Shown: in pieces, positions 51,543 through 59,392 of the stretch | Position numbering within the stretch: position 1 is the stretch's first letter | How the letters are laid out: each line of letters begins with the position of its first letter | Notes under the pieces: generated by a model | Told to the model about the DNA's origin: nothing | Databases searched by the model: none | The model's input: the letters and a program-made list of their open reading frames with translations, nothing else | Assembly: GCF_020618775.1 (NCBI RefSeq) | Contig: NZ_JAESVB010000006.1 | Span: forward strand, 186,001 to 250,000 | Origin: Acidisoma silvae | GTDB taxonomy: Bacteria; Pseudomonadota; Alphaproteobacteria; Acetobacterales; Acetobacteraceae | DNA: 64,000 nt | Direction: 5' to 3' | Program-made: the position numbers and the translations under genes

Positions 51543-53216
51543 TTATTCCGCGGCCTCGCGCCGGGCCGGCAGGCTGGCGGCAACCCGCGACAGCGCCTCC
51601 TCCGCCAGATCCAGTTCCTCGATCAGAATCTGGACCGCCTCGTCATTGATGGCATGGTGCTGGCGGAGCCTGCGCATCTCGGCCCGCTCGGCGCGAACAC
51701 CCCGCAGGCGCAGCGCCATTTCCGCACGTTTGTCTTCCCGCGCCTGTTCCTGGCCGTCATTGCCGTCATCACGACCATCCAGTCGCAGACGGTAATCGGC
51801 CAGCACCCGGCTGCCCGCCTCCTCATAGGCGTTGCGCCGCGTGCCTTCGCGGCGCTTGAGCCCATCTTCCACGCGTTCTTCCAGCTCGCGCATGGCGCTT
51901 TCCGCCATCTGCTGCCGGGCCGCCGCGAGTTCAGCCTCGAAAGGGTCTTCGTCCTGCTGGCCGAGACGGCGCAGCAGCAGCGGCACGCAGACCACCGCGA
52001 TCAGCAGGGACAGCACGATGACCCCGGCGGCGACGCTGATCAGCAGGGAACGGGCGGGAAATTGCGATCCGTCGGGCAAGAACAGCGGCAAAGACAGGAT
52101 ACCCGCCAGCGTCACGGCGCCGCGCACGCCCGCGACGGAGGCCAGAGCCAAAGCCCCGAAACTGGCAATGCGCCTTTGGCCACGCCGCCTGACCCGGTGC
52201 ACGCCCGTGCGCAGCAGCGAGGTCATCAACACCCAGGCGAAGCGCAGCAGGATCAGAACGCCCGTCACGAAGACGATCAGCAGCGGCAAGGCCCAGGGCG
52301 AATAGCCGGCATGGACGGCCCGCTGGATGCCGCCGCCCAGAATGCTGGGCAATTGCAGGCCCAGCAGCAGGAAGATGAGGCCGTTAAAGGCGAATTCGAG
52401 AATACGCCACAGAGAGAAGACATGCCGGCGGGTGGCGCCATGGCTGCCGCCGAACGGGTCCAGCAGATTGAGCACGAGGCCCGCGGTCACAGCCGCCAGA
52501 ATGCCGGAAAGCCCCAGTTCCTCGGCCGCCAGATAGGCGGCGAAGGGCAACAGCATCACCAGCACGACATAGATCGAGGCCTCGCCCGCGTGATGGGACA
52601 GGACACGCTTGTCGAGCTGGAAAAACGCCCAGCCGAGAATGGCACCGATCAGAATACCGCCCAGCGCCACGGCCAGGAATTCGAGACTCGCGACGCCCAA
52701 CGAAAAATGCACGCCGGCCACCGTCGCGACCGCGAAATTGAAGGACACCAGACCGGAGGCGTCATTCAGCAGCGCCTCGCCTTGCAGCACATGCATGAAG
52801 CGGCGCGGCAATGCGCGGCCGTTCAGAATGCCGCTGAGCGCCACCGCGTCCGTCGGCGACAGCACGGCCGCCAGCGCCAGCGCGGCGGCCAACGGCACGA
52901 AGGGCAGCAGCCAATGAACGAAACTGCCGACGCCGAAGGTCGTGAAGATCACCAGCCCGACGGAGAGCATGAAGACCGGGACGCCGGCCTCGGTCAGCTC
53001 GCGCTTCGGGATGCGATAGGCGTCGGAAAACAGCAGCGGCGGAATGAAGAGCAGCAGAAACAACGCAGGGTCGAAGGCGACGTGGAACCCCAGCAGATCG
53101 CAGACCGCGCCCACCGCGATCTGCAACAAAGGCAGCGGCACGCGCACGACCGTCACGGCCAGATTGGTCAGCGCCGTGATGAACAGCAGCAGTAGAATGA
53201 CGGTCGTCAGATGCAT
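51543..53216 (-). CDS. CPA1-family Na+/H+ antiporter (NhaP/YjcE-like)
   Basis: Membrane antiporter of 557 residues with about 12-13 helices. VVLSPTDAVALSGILNG and GEALLNDASGLVSFNFAVA contain the TD and ND ion-binding residues of CPA1 exchangers. The cytoplasmic C-terminus (from about 400) is charged and helical, with RRRxxR and Glu/Arg repeats. The ATG at 53216 has AAGG 7 bases upstream; an upstream TTG at 53240 is less likely. Role: pH and sodium homeostasis. Not in an operon; 326 bases separate its stop from the leuA start side on the minus strand. Confidence 0.9.
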   Translation of the reverse strand: MHLTTVILLLLFITALTNLAVTVVRVPLPLLQIAVGAVCDLLGFHVAFDPALFLLLFIPPLLFSDAYRIPKRELTEAGVPVFMLSVGLVIFTTFGVGSFVHWLLPFVPLAAALALAAVLSPTDAVALSGILNGRALPRRFMHVLQGEALLNDASGLVSFNFAVATVAGVHFSLGVASLEFLAVALGGILIGAILGWAFFQLDKRVLSHHAGEASIYVVLVMLLPFAAYLAAEELGLSGILAAVTAGLVLNLLDPFGGSHGATRRHVFSLWRILEFAFNGLIFLLLGLQLPSILGGGIQRAVHAGYSPWALPLLIVFVTGVLILLRFAWVLMTSLLRTGVHRVRRRGQRRIASFGALALASVAGVRGAVTLAGILSLPLFLPDGSQFPARSLLISVAAGVIVLSLLIAVVCVPLLLRRLGQQDEDPFEAELAAARQQMAESAMRELEERVEDGLKRREGTRRNAYEEAGSRVLADYRLRLDGRDDGNDGQEQAREDKRAEMALRLRGVRAERAEMRRLRQHHAINDEAVQILIEELDLAEEALSRVAASLPARREAAE

Positions 53217-53250
53217 CGCGGCGCCTTTGCTGGAAGCCAAGTCTTAGGGA

Positions 53251-53332
53251 TGTCATCCCCGCCTTTATGGCGGGAATCTACCCATCGGGGCGCCGCTACG
53301 GGTAGATGCGCGGCATAAAGCCGCGCATGACG
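53251..53332. repeat. 82-bp REP/BIME-like dispersed repeat, copy C (divergent)
   Basis: Exactly 82 bases from TGTCATCCCCGC to CGCGCATGACG, with two hairpin modules (CCCGCCTTTATGGCGGG and CGCGGCATAAAGCCGCG) and inverted ATCTACCC/GGGTAGAT inner arms. Same length and design as copies A and B but with different loop sequence, so probably a subfamily. Between the antiporter and MTA phosphorylase genes. Confidence 0.7.
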
Positions 53333-53354
53333 AGGCTGAGTTGGAGCAGAAAAC

Positions 53355-54254
53355 TCAGGCGGCTTTCAGAACGCGGCCGGCGACGACATCAAGCTTGGCG
53401 ACCACTTCCGGGTCGCGCGCGGCCGGTGCCGTGATCAGGCTGTATTCCAGGGCACGATCGCAACCCGCCGAGCAGAGGCCACGGTTCTGACCGACGACGG
53501 GCAGCACGGCCTTGACCAAAGCGCGGGCATTGTCGGCATTGCCGAACAGAACCTTCACCACCTGATCGACAGTGACGGCGTCATGGCCTTCATGCCAGCA
53601 GTCATAATCCGTCACCATGGCAACCGTCGCGTAGCAAAGCTCGGCCTCACGGGCGAGCTTTGCCTCGGGCATGTTCGTCATGCCGATCACCGAACAGCCC
53701 CAGGAGCGATAGAGCACGCTTTCGGCATAGGTCGAGAATTGCGGGCCTTCCATCGTCAGATAGGTGCCGCCGCGCGTCACCGGCAGGCCGAGGCCGCGTG
53801 CCGCCCCTTCCAGCGCATCGCCGAGGCGCGAGCAGACGGGGTGGGCCACCGAGACATGGGCGACGCAGCCGGTGCCGAAGAAGCTTTTCTCGCGCGCGAA
53901 GGTGCGGTCGATGAACTGGTCGATGACCACGAAATGGCCCGGCGGCAGTTCTTCCTTCAGGCTGCCGACGGCCGAGAGCGACAGCACGTCGGTGCAGCCG
54001 ACGCGCTTCAGCGCATCGATATTGGCGCGATAGTTCAGGCCGGAGGGCGAGATCTTATGACCGCGACCGTGACGTGGCAGGAAAACGCAGCGCAGGCCAT
54101 GCAGGCGACCGAACAGCAGATCGTCGGACGGCGCGCCCCAGGGGGTTTCAACCGTCCGCCATTCCTTCTCTTCCAGTCCGTCGATGTCATAGAGGCCGGA
54201 GCCGCCGATAATGCCGATGAGAGGTTCCACAGTTCCGGTCGCGTCTTCAGCCAT
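53355..54254 (-). CDS. mtnP: S-methyl-5'-thioadenosine phosphorylase
   Basis: Cleaves methylthioadenosine to adenine and methylthioribose-1-phosphate in methionine salvage. The 299-residue protein shows IGIIGGSGLYDIDGLE, FLPRHGRGHKISPSGLNYRANIDALKRVGCTDVLSLSAVGSL, VIDQFIDRTFAREKSFF, TMEGPQFSTYAES and MVTDYDCWHEGHDAVTVD, all close to the human MTAP pattern. The ATG at 54254 with AAGGAGAG is chosen; a longer frame to 54353 has no similarity. Several extra cysteines are present near the C-terminus (GLCSAGCD). Confidence 0.94.
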   Translation of the reverse strand: MAEDATGTVEPLIGIIGGSGLYDIDGLEEKEWRTVETPWGAPSDDLLFGRLHGLRCVFLPRHGRGHKISPSGLNYRANIDALKRVGCTDVLSLSAVGSLKEELPPGHFVVIDQFIDRTFAREKSFFGTGCVAHVSVAHPVCSRLGDALEGAARGLGLPVTRGGTYLTMEGPQFSTYAESVLYRSWGCSVIGMTNMPEAKLAREAELCYATVAMVTDYDCWHEGHDAVTVDQVVKVLFGNADNARALVKAVLPVVGQNRGLCSAGCDRALEYSLITAPAARDPEVVAKLDVVAGRVLKAA

Positions 54255-54448
54255 GAGGCTCTCCTTCGGTGAGAGGTGCGGGTCAGGTCGGGATGTGCAG
54301 GGCATCAACAACAGCCGGGCGCATGAGGCAAGGTGCGGCTTGATATAGAGCAATGCCTGAGGGGGAGATTCACGCGCAAGACATGTGTATGAACCTGCGG
54401 CAGCGGCGAGGTTTCCTCTGCCTGCCGCATCGCTGAAGGATCGGCCTT

Positions 54449-55357
54449 ATGTCTGACACCATCACCCCCGCCGCCGACCCGGCGCTTGCCCATACCGCCC
54501 TGCGCGGCGAAGCCACAGCTTGGTTCGAAAGCCTGCGCGACCGTATCTGCGCGGCCTTCGAGGCCATCGAAGACGCGCAGACCGGCCCGCTGGCGGATCG
54601 CGCCCCCGGCCGTTTCGAGCGTACCGCGTGGCAACGCGATACGACGGAAGGTGGTGAAGGCGGCGGCGGCGTCATGAGCGTGATGCGCGGCCGGGTCTTC
54701 GAGAAGGTCGGCGTCAATGTCTCAACCGTCTCAGGCGAATTCAGCCCGGAATTCCGCAAATCCATTCCCGGTGCGGCGGAAGACCCGCGCTTCTGGGCCT
54801 CCGGCGTCAGCCTGGTCGCGCATATGCACAGCCCGCTGGTGCCGGCCGTGCATATGAATACGCGCATGATCATCACCAGCCATGGCTGGTTCGCGGGCGG
54901 CGCCGACCTGACGCCGATGCGGCTGGAAGCGCCGGAAGCGATGGAGGACGCGGCGGACTTTCACGCCGCCTTCAAGGCCGCCTGCGACAAGCACGGCGAT
55001 GATTTTTATCCGCGCTTCAAGCAGTGGTGCGACGAGTATTTCTATCTGCCGCATCGCGGCGAGCCGCGTGGCGCCGGTGGCATTTTCTATGACCAGCACA
55101 AAACCGGCGACGTCACGGCCGATTTCGCCTTCACCCGCGATGTCGGGCTGGCCTTCCTGGACGTCTATCCGCGCATCGTCCGCCGCCGGATGTTCACGCC
55201 CTGGACCGAGGCCGAACGCGAACACCAGCTGATCCGCCGTGGCCGCTATGTCGAGTTCAACCTGCTTTATGATCGCGGCACGCTGTTCGGCCTCAAGACG
55301 GGCGGCAAGACCGAAGCTATTCTGATGAGCATGCCGCCCGAAGTGCGCTGGCCCTGA
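54449..55357 (+). CDS. hemF: Oxygen-dependent coproporphyrinogen III oxidase
   Basis: Converts coproporphyrinogen III to protoporphyrinogen IX using oxygen in haem synthesis. The 302-residue sequence has [73 protein letters not shown] and [34 protein letters not shown], all canonical. Presence of hemF indicates aerobic growth. Transcribed alone; divergent from mtnP. Confidence 0.97.
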   Translation: MSDTITPAADPALAHTALRGEATAWFESLRDRICAAFEAIEDAQTGPLADRAPGRFERTAWQRDTTEGGEGGGGVMSVMRGRVFEKVGVNVSTVSGEFSPEFRKSIPGAAEDPRFWASGVSLVAHMHSPLVPAVHMNTRMIITSHGWFAGGADLTPMRLEAPEAMEDAADFHAAFKAACDKHGDDFYPRFKQWCDEYFYLPHRGEPRGAGGIFYDQHKTGDVTADFAFTRDVGLAFLDVYPRIVRRRMFTPWTEAEREHQLIRRGRYVEFNLLYDRGTLFGLKTGGKTEAILMSMPPEVRWP

Positions 55358-55383
55358 GGCGCTTCAGGCTTTCACTAAAGCCA

Positions 55384-55465
55384 CGTCATTCCCGCGAAGG
55401 CGCGAATCTTCGTCCTTTGGCACTGCGACGAGACTGAGAAGATGCCCGCTTACGTTGGCATGACG
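55384..55465. repeat. 82-bp REP/BIME-like dispersed repeat, copy B
   Basis: Opens CGTCATTCCCGCGAAGGCG and closes GATGCCCGCTTACGTTGGCA then TGACG. It includes CCTTTGGCAC, and aligns over the full 82 bases with the reverse complement of copy A. Between convergent hemF and ilvE. Confidence 0.8.
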
Positions 55466-55475
55466 GCTGGTGCGC

Positions 55476-56570
55476 TCAAAAAACCTTCTGCACCCAGCCA
55501 TGCGGGTCGGGGGCCTGGCCCAGCTGGATATCCACCAATGCGGCGCGCAGCTTCGTCGTTACCGGGCCGCCGACCTCGGGATTGCCGATCGTGAAGCTGC
55601 CCGCTGGGCTGGCCACCCGGCCGATGGGGGCGACCACGGCGGCCGTGCCGCAGGCAAAGACTTCGCGCAGCTTGCCGCTGGCGGCGTCGGCCTTCCACTG
55701 GTCGATGGAATAGCGTTCCTCACGCACCGTCAGGCCTTCAGCGCGGGCCAGGGTGATGAGGCTGTCGCGTGTAATGCCCGGCAGGATGGTGCCTTCCAGC
55801 GGCGGGGTAGCCAGCGACCCGTCTTCGAAGACGAAGAAGACGTTCATGCCGCCCAGTTCCTCGACCCAGCGGCGTTCCTTCGCGTCCAGGAACAGCGTCT
55901 GGTCGCAGCCGTTGCGGATGGCTTCCGCCTGAGCCCGCAGGCTGGCGGCGTAGTTGCCGCCGCATTTGGCCGCGCCCGTGCCGCCGGTGGCCGCACGCGT
56001 GTCGTTCTGGGAAATCCAGACTGAAACGGGGCCGCCCGCGCCCTTGAAATAGGAGCCGACCGGCGAGGCGATGACCATGTACAAGTATTCGGCGGAGGGT
56101 TTCACGCCCAGGAAGATCTCGCTGGCGATCATGAAGGGGCGCAGATAGAGGCTGCCACCGGGCTGGCTGGGCACCCAGTCGCGGTCGACCTCGACCAGCT
56201 TCTTCACCGATTGCAGGAACAGATGCTCGGGCAGTTGCGGCATGGACATGCGATCCGCCGAAGCATTGAAGCGCCGCGCATTGGCATCCGGCCGGAACAG
56301 AACCGAGCCGTTGTCGACGCGATAGGCCTTCATGCCCTCGAAAATCTCCTGCGCGTAGTGCAGGACGGCGCTGGCGGGATCGACCTGCAAGGGCGCACGC
56401 GCCTCAATCCGGGCGGAGTGCCAGCCCTTGCCTTCCGTATATTGAATGACGGCCATATGATCGGTAAAGACGCGACCGAAGCCTGGATTGGCCAGAAGGG
56501 CATCCCGCTGGACCGCCGGCATCGGCGCCGGGTTCGGTTTGTGGTCAAACTGTACGCTGTTGCCGCTCAT
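55476..56570 (-). CDS. ilvE: Branched-chain amino acid aminotransferase
   Basis: PLP-dependent class IV aminotransferase for the last step of Leu/Ile/Val synthesis. 364 residues from ATG 56570; an upstream frame to 56627 is not family-like. HYAQEIFEGMKAYRVDNGSVLFRPDANARRFNASADRM, the PLP-Lys in GGTGAAKCGGNYAAS, EELGGMNVFFVF and ILPGITRDSLITLA are standard for the longer (BCAT2-like) bacterial form. Acts after LeuA pathway products. Confidence 0.95.
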   Translation of the reverse strand: MSGNSVQFDHKPNPAPMPAVQRDALLANPGFGRVFTDHMAVIQYTEGKGWHSARIEARAPLQVDPASAVLHYAQEIFEGMKAYRVDNGSVLFRPDANARRFNASADRMSMPQLPEHLFLQSVKKLVEVDRDWVPSQPGGSLYLRPFMIASEIFLGVKPSAEYLYMVIASPVGSYFKGAGGPVSVWISQNDTRAATGGTGAAKCGGNYAASLRAQAEAIRNGCDQTLFLDAKERRWVEELGGMNVFFVFEDGSLATPPLEGTILPGITRDSLITLARAEGLTVREERYSIDQWKADAASGKLREVFACGTAAVVAPIGRVASPAGSFTIGNPEVGGPVTTKLRAALVDIQLGQAPDPHGWVQKVF

Positions 56571-56819
56571 TGCGTCGCTTCCATCAAATCCATCATCGTC
56601 GTGTCGTAGAATGTCACCTGCGCGCAACTTTCGCCTCTAGCGGGACCGCAGACAAGCTATGCGCCGATGCGGAGACGCGGCCGGCAGTCAGGCTGCCGCC
56701 GCGCGCGGCAGTGTGATCGCCAAGTGATTGACAGGCCGCCATAAAAAGCGCCCAAACTAGCTACCAAGAAGAACCGGCTCCGCCTGCCCTCATTACTCCC
56801 GCAAGAAGGAGTTACGGCG

Positions 56820-57275
56820 ATGCTCGAATTAGGTGCTGACAGAATCAAGGACGGCGCTCTGCTCGCTGCCCGCATCCTGCTGATGCTGCTCTTCGTGCTA
56901 TTCGGCTGGGACAAATTGACCCAGTTCGGCGATACGATCGGCTTCATGTCCCAGACGGGCGTCCCGGATGCGCCGCTCGCGGCGGTCTTCGCCGTGGTCA
57001 TGGAGTTCTTCATTGGCCTCGCCTTGGTGGCCGGTGTCATGACACGGCTGACGGCTCTGTTGATGGCCGCCTATACGCTAGCGACGGCGATCGTCGGTCA
57101 TCCCTTCTGGTCCATGACCGGCAGCGCCGCCGCCGATGCCGAGCTGAATTTCTTCAAGAACATATCGATCATTGGCGGGCTTCTGGCGATCTACGTCACC
57201 GGCGGCGGACGTTATTCCGTGGATGCCACGATCAAGCTGGAAAACCACCATGTGCCGAAAATAAGCGGAACGTAA
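56820..57275 (+). CDS. DoxX-family membrane protein
   Basis: A 151-residue, four-helix protein. LLAARILLMLLFVLFGWDKLTQFGDTIGFMSQTGVP and EFFIGLALVAGVMTRLTALLMAAYTLATAIVGHPFW are the DoxX signatures; the C-terminal FFKNISIIGGLLAIYVTGGGRYSVD is also typical. The ATG has AAGGAG 8 bases upstream. DoxX proteins were named from an archaeal thiosulfate:quinone oxidoreductase and are linked to redox stress in some bacteria; the role here is unknown. Confidence 0.88.
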   Translation: MLELGADRIKDGALLAARILLMLLFVLFGWDKLTQFGDTIGFMSQTGVPDAPLAAVFAVVMEFFIGLALVAGVMTRLTALLMAAYTLATAIVGHPFWSMTGSAAADAELNFFKNISIIGGLLAIYVTGGGRYSVDATIKLENHHVPKISGT

Positions 57276-57409
57276 CGCCACTGCCGCGACGATATCGCAT
57301 GTAGTCCGAAAGGCGCATGGGTCGCGTCAGTCAATTAGGGCGTGTGACCCGGCCCTGCCGCCTAAGCTATTGGCTTCCCCAAGTTGCGCGATAGCAATCT
57401 GGGGGCTAC

Positions 57410-58588
57410 CTGACAGTTACATCGGACTTCACGACCAAGCGGCGACCGTCGCTCGGGCAGCGTCTTGCTGAGACCAAAGGCCGCCCGTCCGGCTTCGACT
57501 ATCTGCGGATCGGTCTCGCGCTTGCCGTTGTCATTACGCATGGCGCCATCACCACGGGCGGCCAGGCTGCGGATTCTCACCTCTGGGTAACGCCGCTGCG
57601 CCCGGTTTTGCGCGCGGTGCTGCCCATGTTCTTCGCGCTGAGCGGCTTCCTGGTCGCCGGAAGCCTGGAACGGTGCCGGACGCTGATTTCCTTCCTGGGC
57701 CTGCGGGTTATCCGGATCTATCCGGCGCTGATCATCGAAGTGCTGCTGTCGGCCTTCATCATCGGCCTCAGCATCACCACGCTTCCCGCCAAGGCCTATC
57801 TGACGGACCCCGAATTCCACCGCTATCTGCTGAACGTCACCGGCGATATTCATTATCTTCTGCCCGGTGTCTTCGCGGACAATCCCTTCCCGAACACCGT
57901 CAATTCGCAGCTATGGACCGTCCCTTACGAACTCGGCTGCTATATCACCATTTCCGCGCTGGCGCTGATCGGCGTCGTCAGGCGGCCCTGGCTGGCGCCG
58001 CTCGCCGCCCTGGGCATCTGCGTCCTTCATCTGGGCTATCGGGTGATCGAGCACCACGGACAGTCCCTGTATATGCTGGGCGGAATTCCCGGCACGCTGC
58101 TGATCGTCAGCTTCCTGGTGGGGATTTCGCTTTATCTCTATCGCGAACAGATGAGCTGGGACGGCCGGCTGTTTGGCGGCTCGGTGATCCTGGCCGCGCT
58201 GTTGCTGACCTATCTCCCCGGCGGCGAATATCCGGCCGTCTTCCTGCTCGGCTATGTCACCGTATGGCTGGGCCTGACGGACTACCGACGCCTCGCCATT
58301 ATCCGGAGCGCCGACCTCTCCTACGGGGTCTATCTCTATGGCTTCGTGATTCAGCAGCTCTTCGCGTTTCTGTTCCCCGAATTCCGCTATTGGTGGGCCA
58401 GCGTCCTTGTCTGCATTCCCTGTTCGCTGCTCTTCGCGGCGGCATCCTGGAACCTGATCGAAAAGCCCGCCCTGAAGCTGCGCCGGCCGCTCATGAAACT
58501 GGAAGCCTTCCTGTTTCCGGCATCCGGGCAGCGGTTCTGGCAGAAGGGCGTGCCGCTGACAGACGGCGCGGCGAAGCGGGATATCTAG
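57410..58588 (+). CDS. Acyltransferase 3 family protein, start codon unclear
   Basis: OafA/YrhL-like membrane O-acyltransferase with about ten helices. The conserved N-terminal block FDYLRIGLALAVVITHGAI (the catalytic-His region, codons from 57494) precedes the first ordinary start codon, TTG at 57608, which lies inside the second helix region (LRAVLPMFFALSGFLVAG). Between the in-frame TAG at 57392 and that TTG there is no ATG, GTG or TTG. A CTG at 57410, five bases after a GGGGG run, is the best candidate and is used here. Alternatively the gene has lost its start. The rest of the frame is intact to a basic C-terminus. The acyl acceptor is unknown. Confidence 0.65.
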   Translation: MTVTSDFTTKRRPSLGQRLAETKGRPSGFDYLRIGLALAVVITHGAITTGGQAADSHLWVTPLRPVLRAVLPMFFALSGFLVAGSLERCRTLISFLGLRVIRIYPALIIEVLLSAFIIGLSITTLPAKAYLTDPEFHRYLLNVTGDIHYLLPGVFADNPFPNTVNSQLWTVPYELGCYITISALALIGVVRRPWLAPLAALGICVLHLGYRVIEHHGQSLYMLGGIPGTLLIVSFLVGISLYLYREQMSWDGRLFGGSVILAALLLTYLPGGEYPAVFLLGYVTVWLGLTDYRRLAIIRSADLSYGVYLYGFVIQQLFAFLFPEFRYWWASVLVCIPCSLLFAAASWNLIEKPALKLRRPLMKLEAFLFPASGQRFWQKGVPLTDGAAKRDI

Positions 58589-58591
58589 CGC

Positions 58592-58927
58592 TTACAGAAT
58601 TTTCCCCTCGAAGGGCGGCAGGAAATCCGGTCCTTCGAATTCGATGACCCAGAGATCGGGATCGAATTTCACCTGGCGGTCGACATAGGCATCGGCCTTC
58701 TCCTGATCGACCGGCTCGGCTCCCGTCGCGCGCAGCCAGGCGAGCGCGCCGCCATCCGTTCGTGTCTGCGACAGCACGACCAGCCGGTTTTCCCGGTCGC
58801 GCAGCACCACGAGGATGCCGCCAGCATCGGCATCGCCCCGGCGCAGGACCATGCCCGGGCGTCCGTCCTTATCGCCCAGGCGGAGTGCCACCTGCACCCA
58901 GATCTGGGCTTTTACGCGTGCTTCCAT
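58592..58927 (-). CDS. DUF1491 family protein
   Basis: A 111-residue soluble protein typical of alphaproteobacteria. EARVKAQIWVQVALRLGDKDGRPGMVLRRGDADAGGILVVL, TRTDGGALAWLRATGAEPVDQEKADAYVDRQVKFDPDLWVIEFE are the DUF1491 blocks. Function is unknown. The ATG at 58927 with AAGGA upstream is chosen over one ten codons earlier. It converges on the acyltransferase gene with three bases between stops. Confidence 0.85.
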   Translation of the reverse strand: MEARVKAQIWVQVALRLGDKDGRPGMVLRRGDADAGGILVVLRDRENRLVVLSQTRTDGGALAWLRATGAEPVDQEKADAYVDRQVKFDPDLWVIEFEGPDFLPPFEGKIL

Positions 58928-58999
58928 AAAACCGTCCTTTGCCCACTCGACTCGCAACGCTCTGCCTGCCAGATGAGGCCAGAGACGAGGAGGCCCTCA

Positions 59000-59209
59000 A
59001 TGGACCGAAAGATGACCGAATCCCAGCGCGCTTATGAAGCGAAGCGCGCGGCGAAGAATGGCATGAGCCTGGATAAATGGCTGGTCAGCAAGGAGCAGGA
59101 GAAGAAGGCTGCCACCGCCGCCAAGCTGCCGCCCGCGCCGCCGAAGCCGCCGGGCTTCTTCTCCCGCCTGCTGGACCGCGCGCACAAGCCGATCAAAACC
59201 AAAACCTGA
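59000..59209 (+). CDS. Small basic protein, alphaproteobacterial unknown
   Basis: 69 residues from ATG 59000 with a strong GAGGAGG site. It begins MDRKMTESQRAYEAKRAAKN, then GMSLDKWLVSKEQEKKAA and a Pro/Lys tail. The SQRAYExxRAAKxGMSLDKWL pattern recurs in short proteins of this class that I have seen annotated as hypothetical. Highly charged helix, probably nucleic-acid- or ribosome-associated, which is speculation. Divergent from DUF1491. Confidence 0.7.
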   Translation: MDRKMTESQRAYEAKRAAKNGMSLDKWLVSKEQEKKAATAAKLPPAPPKPPGFFSRLLDRAHKPIKTKT

Positions 59210-59288
59210 TAGTGGTGGGCCGCCTACAGCGGCCGTCACCTGGCCTTTCATCGGTCATGTCGCACTGCAACAGGCCAGAGGACCATTT

Positions 59289-59306
59289 TTGACAATACGG
59301 TTACAG
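59289..59306 (-). promoter_or_regulatory. Possible Pho box upstream of Na/Pi cotransporter
   Basis: On the minus strand CTGTAAC-CGTA-TTGTCAA: two 7-base half-sites spaced 11 bases apart, each matching five of seven positions of the PhoB half-site CTGTCAT. It lies 87 bases before the cotransporter start. The TTGACA read on the plus strand could also serve as a -35. Confidence 0.35.
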
Positions 59307-59392
59307 TCCTAAGGGGCCATCTTAGTCGATCACCCACACAGCATTGAGGCTCTCACGCCGCTGCCTGCGCTTGATCGACCGAGGAGATCGCT

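Noticed and set aside
51342-53195. 617-codon plus-strand open frame opposite the antiporter
   Set aside because: Its Gln/Arg/Glu-rich low-complexity product mirrors the antiporter gene, whose minus-strand product has clear CPA1 motifs.
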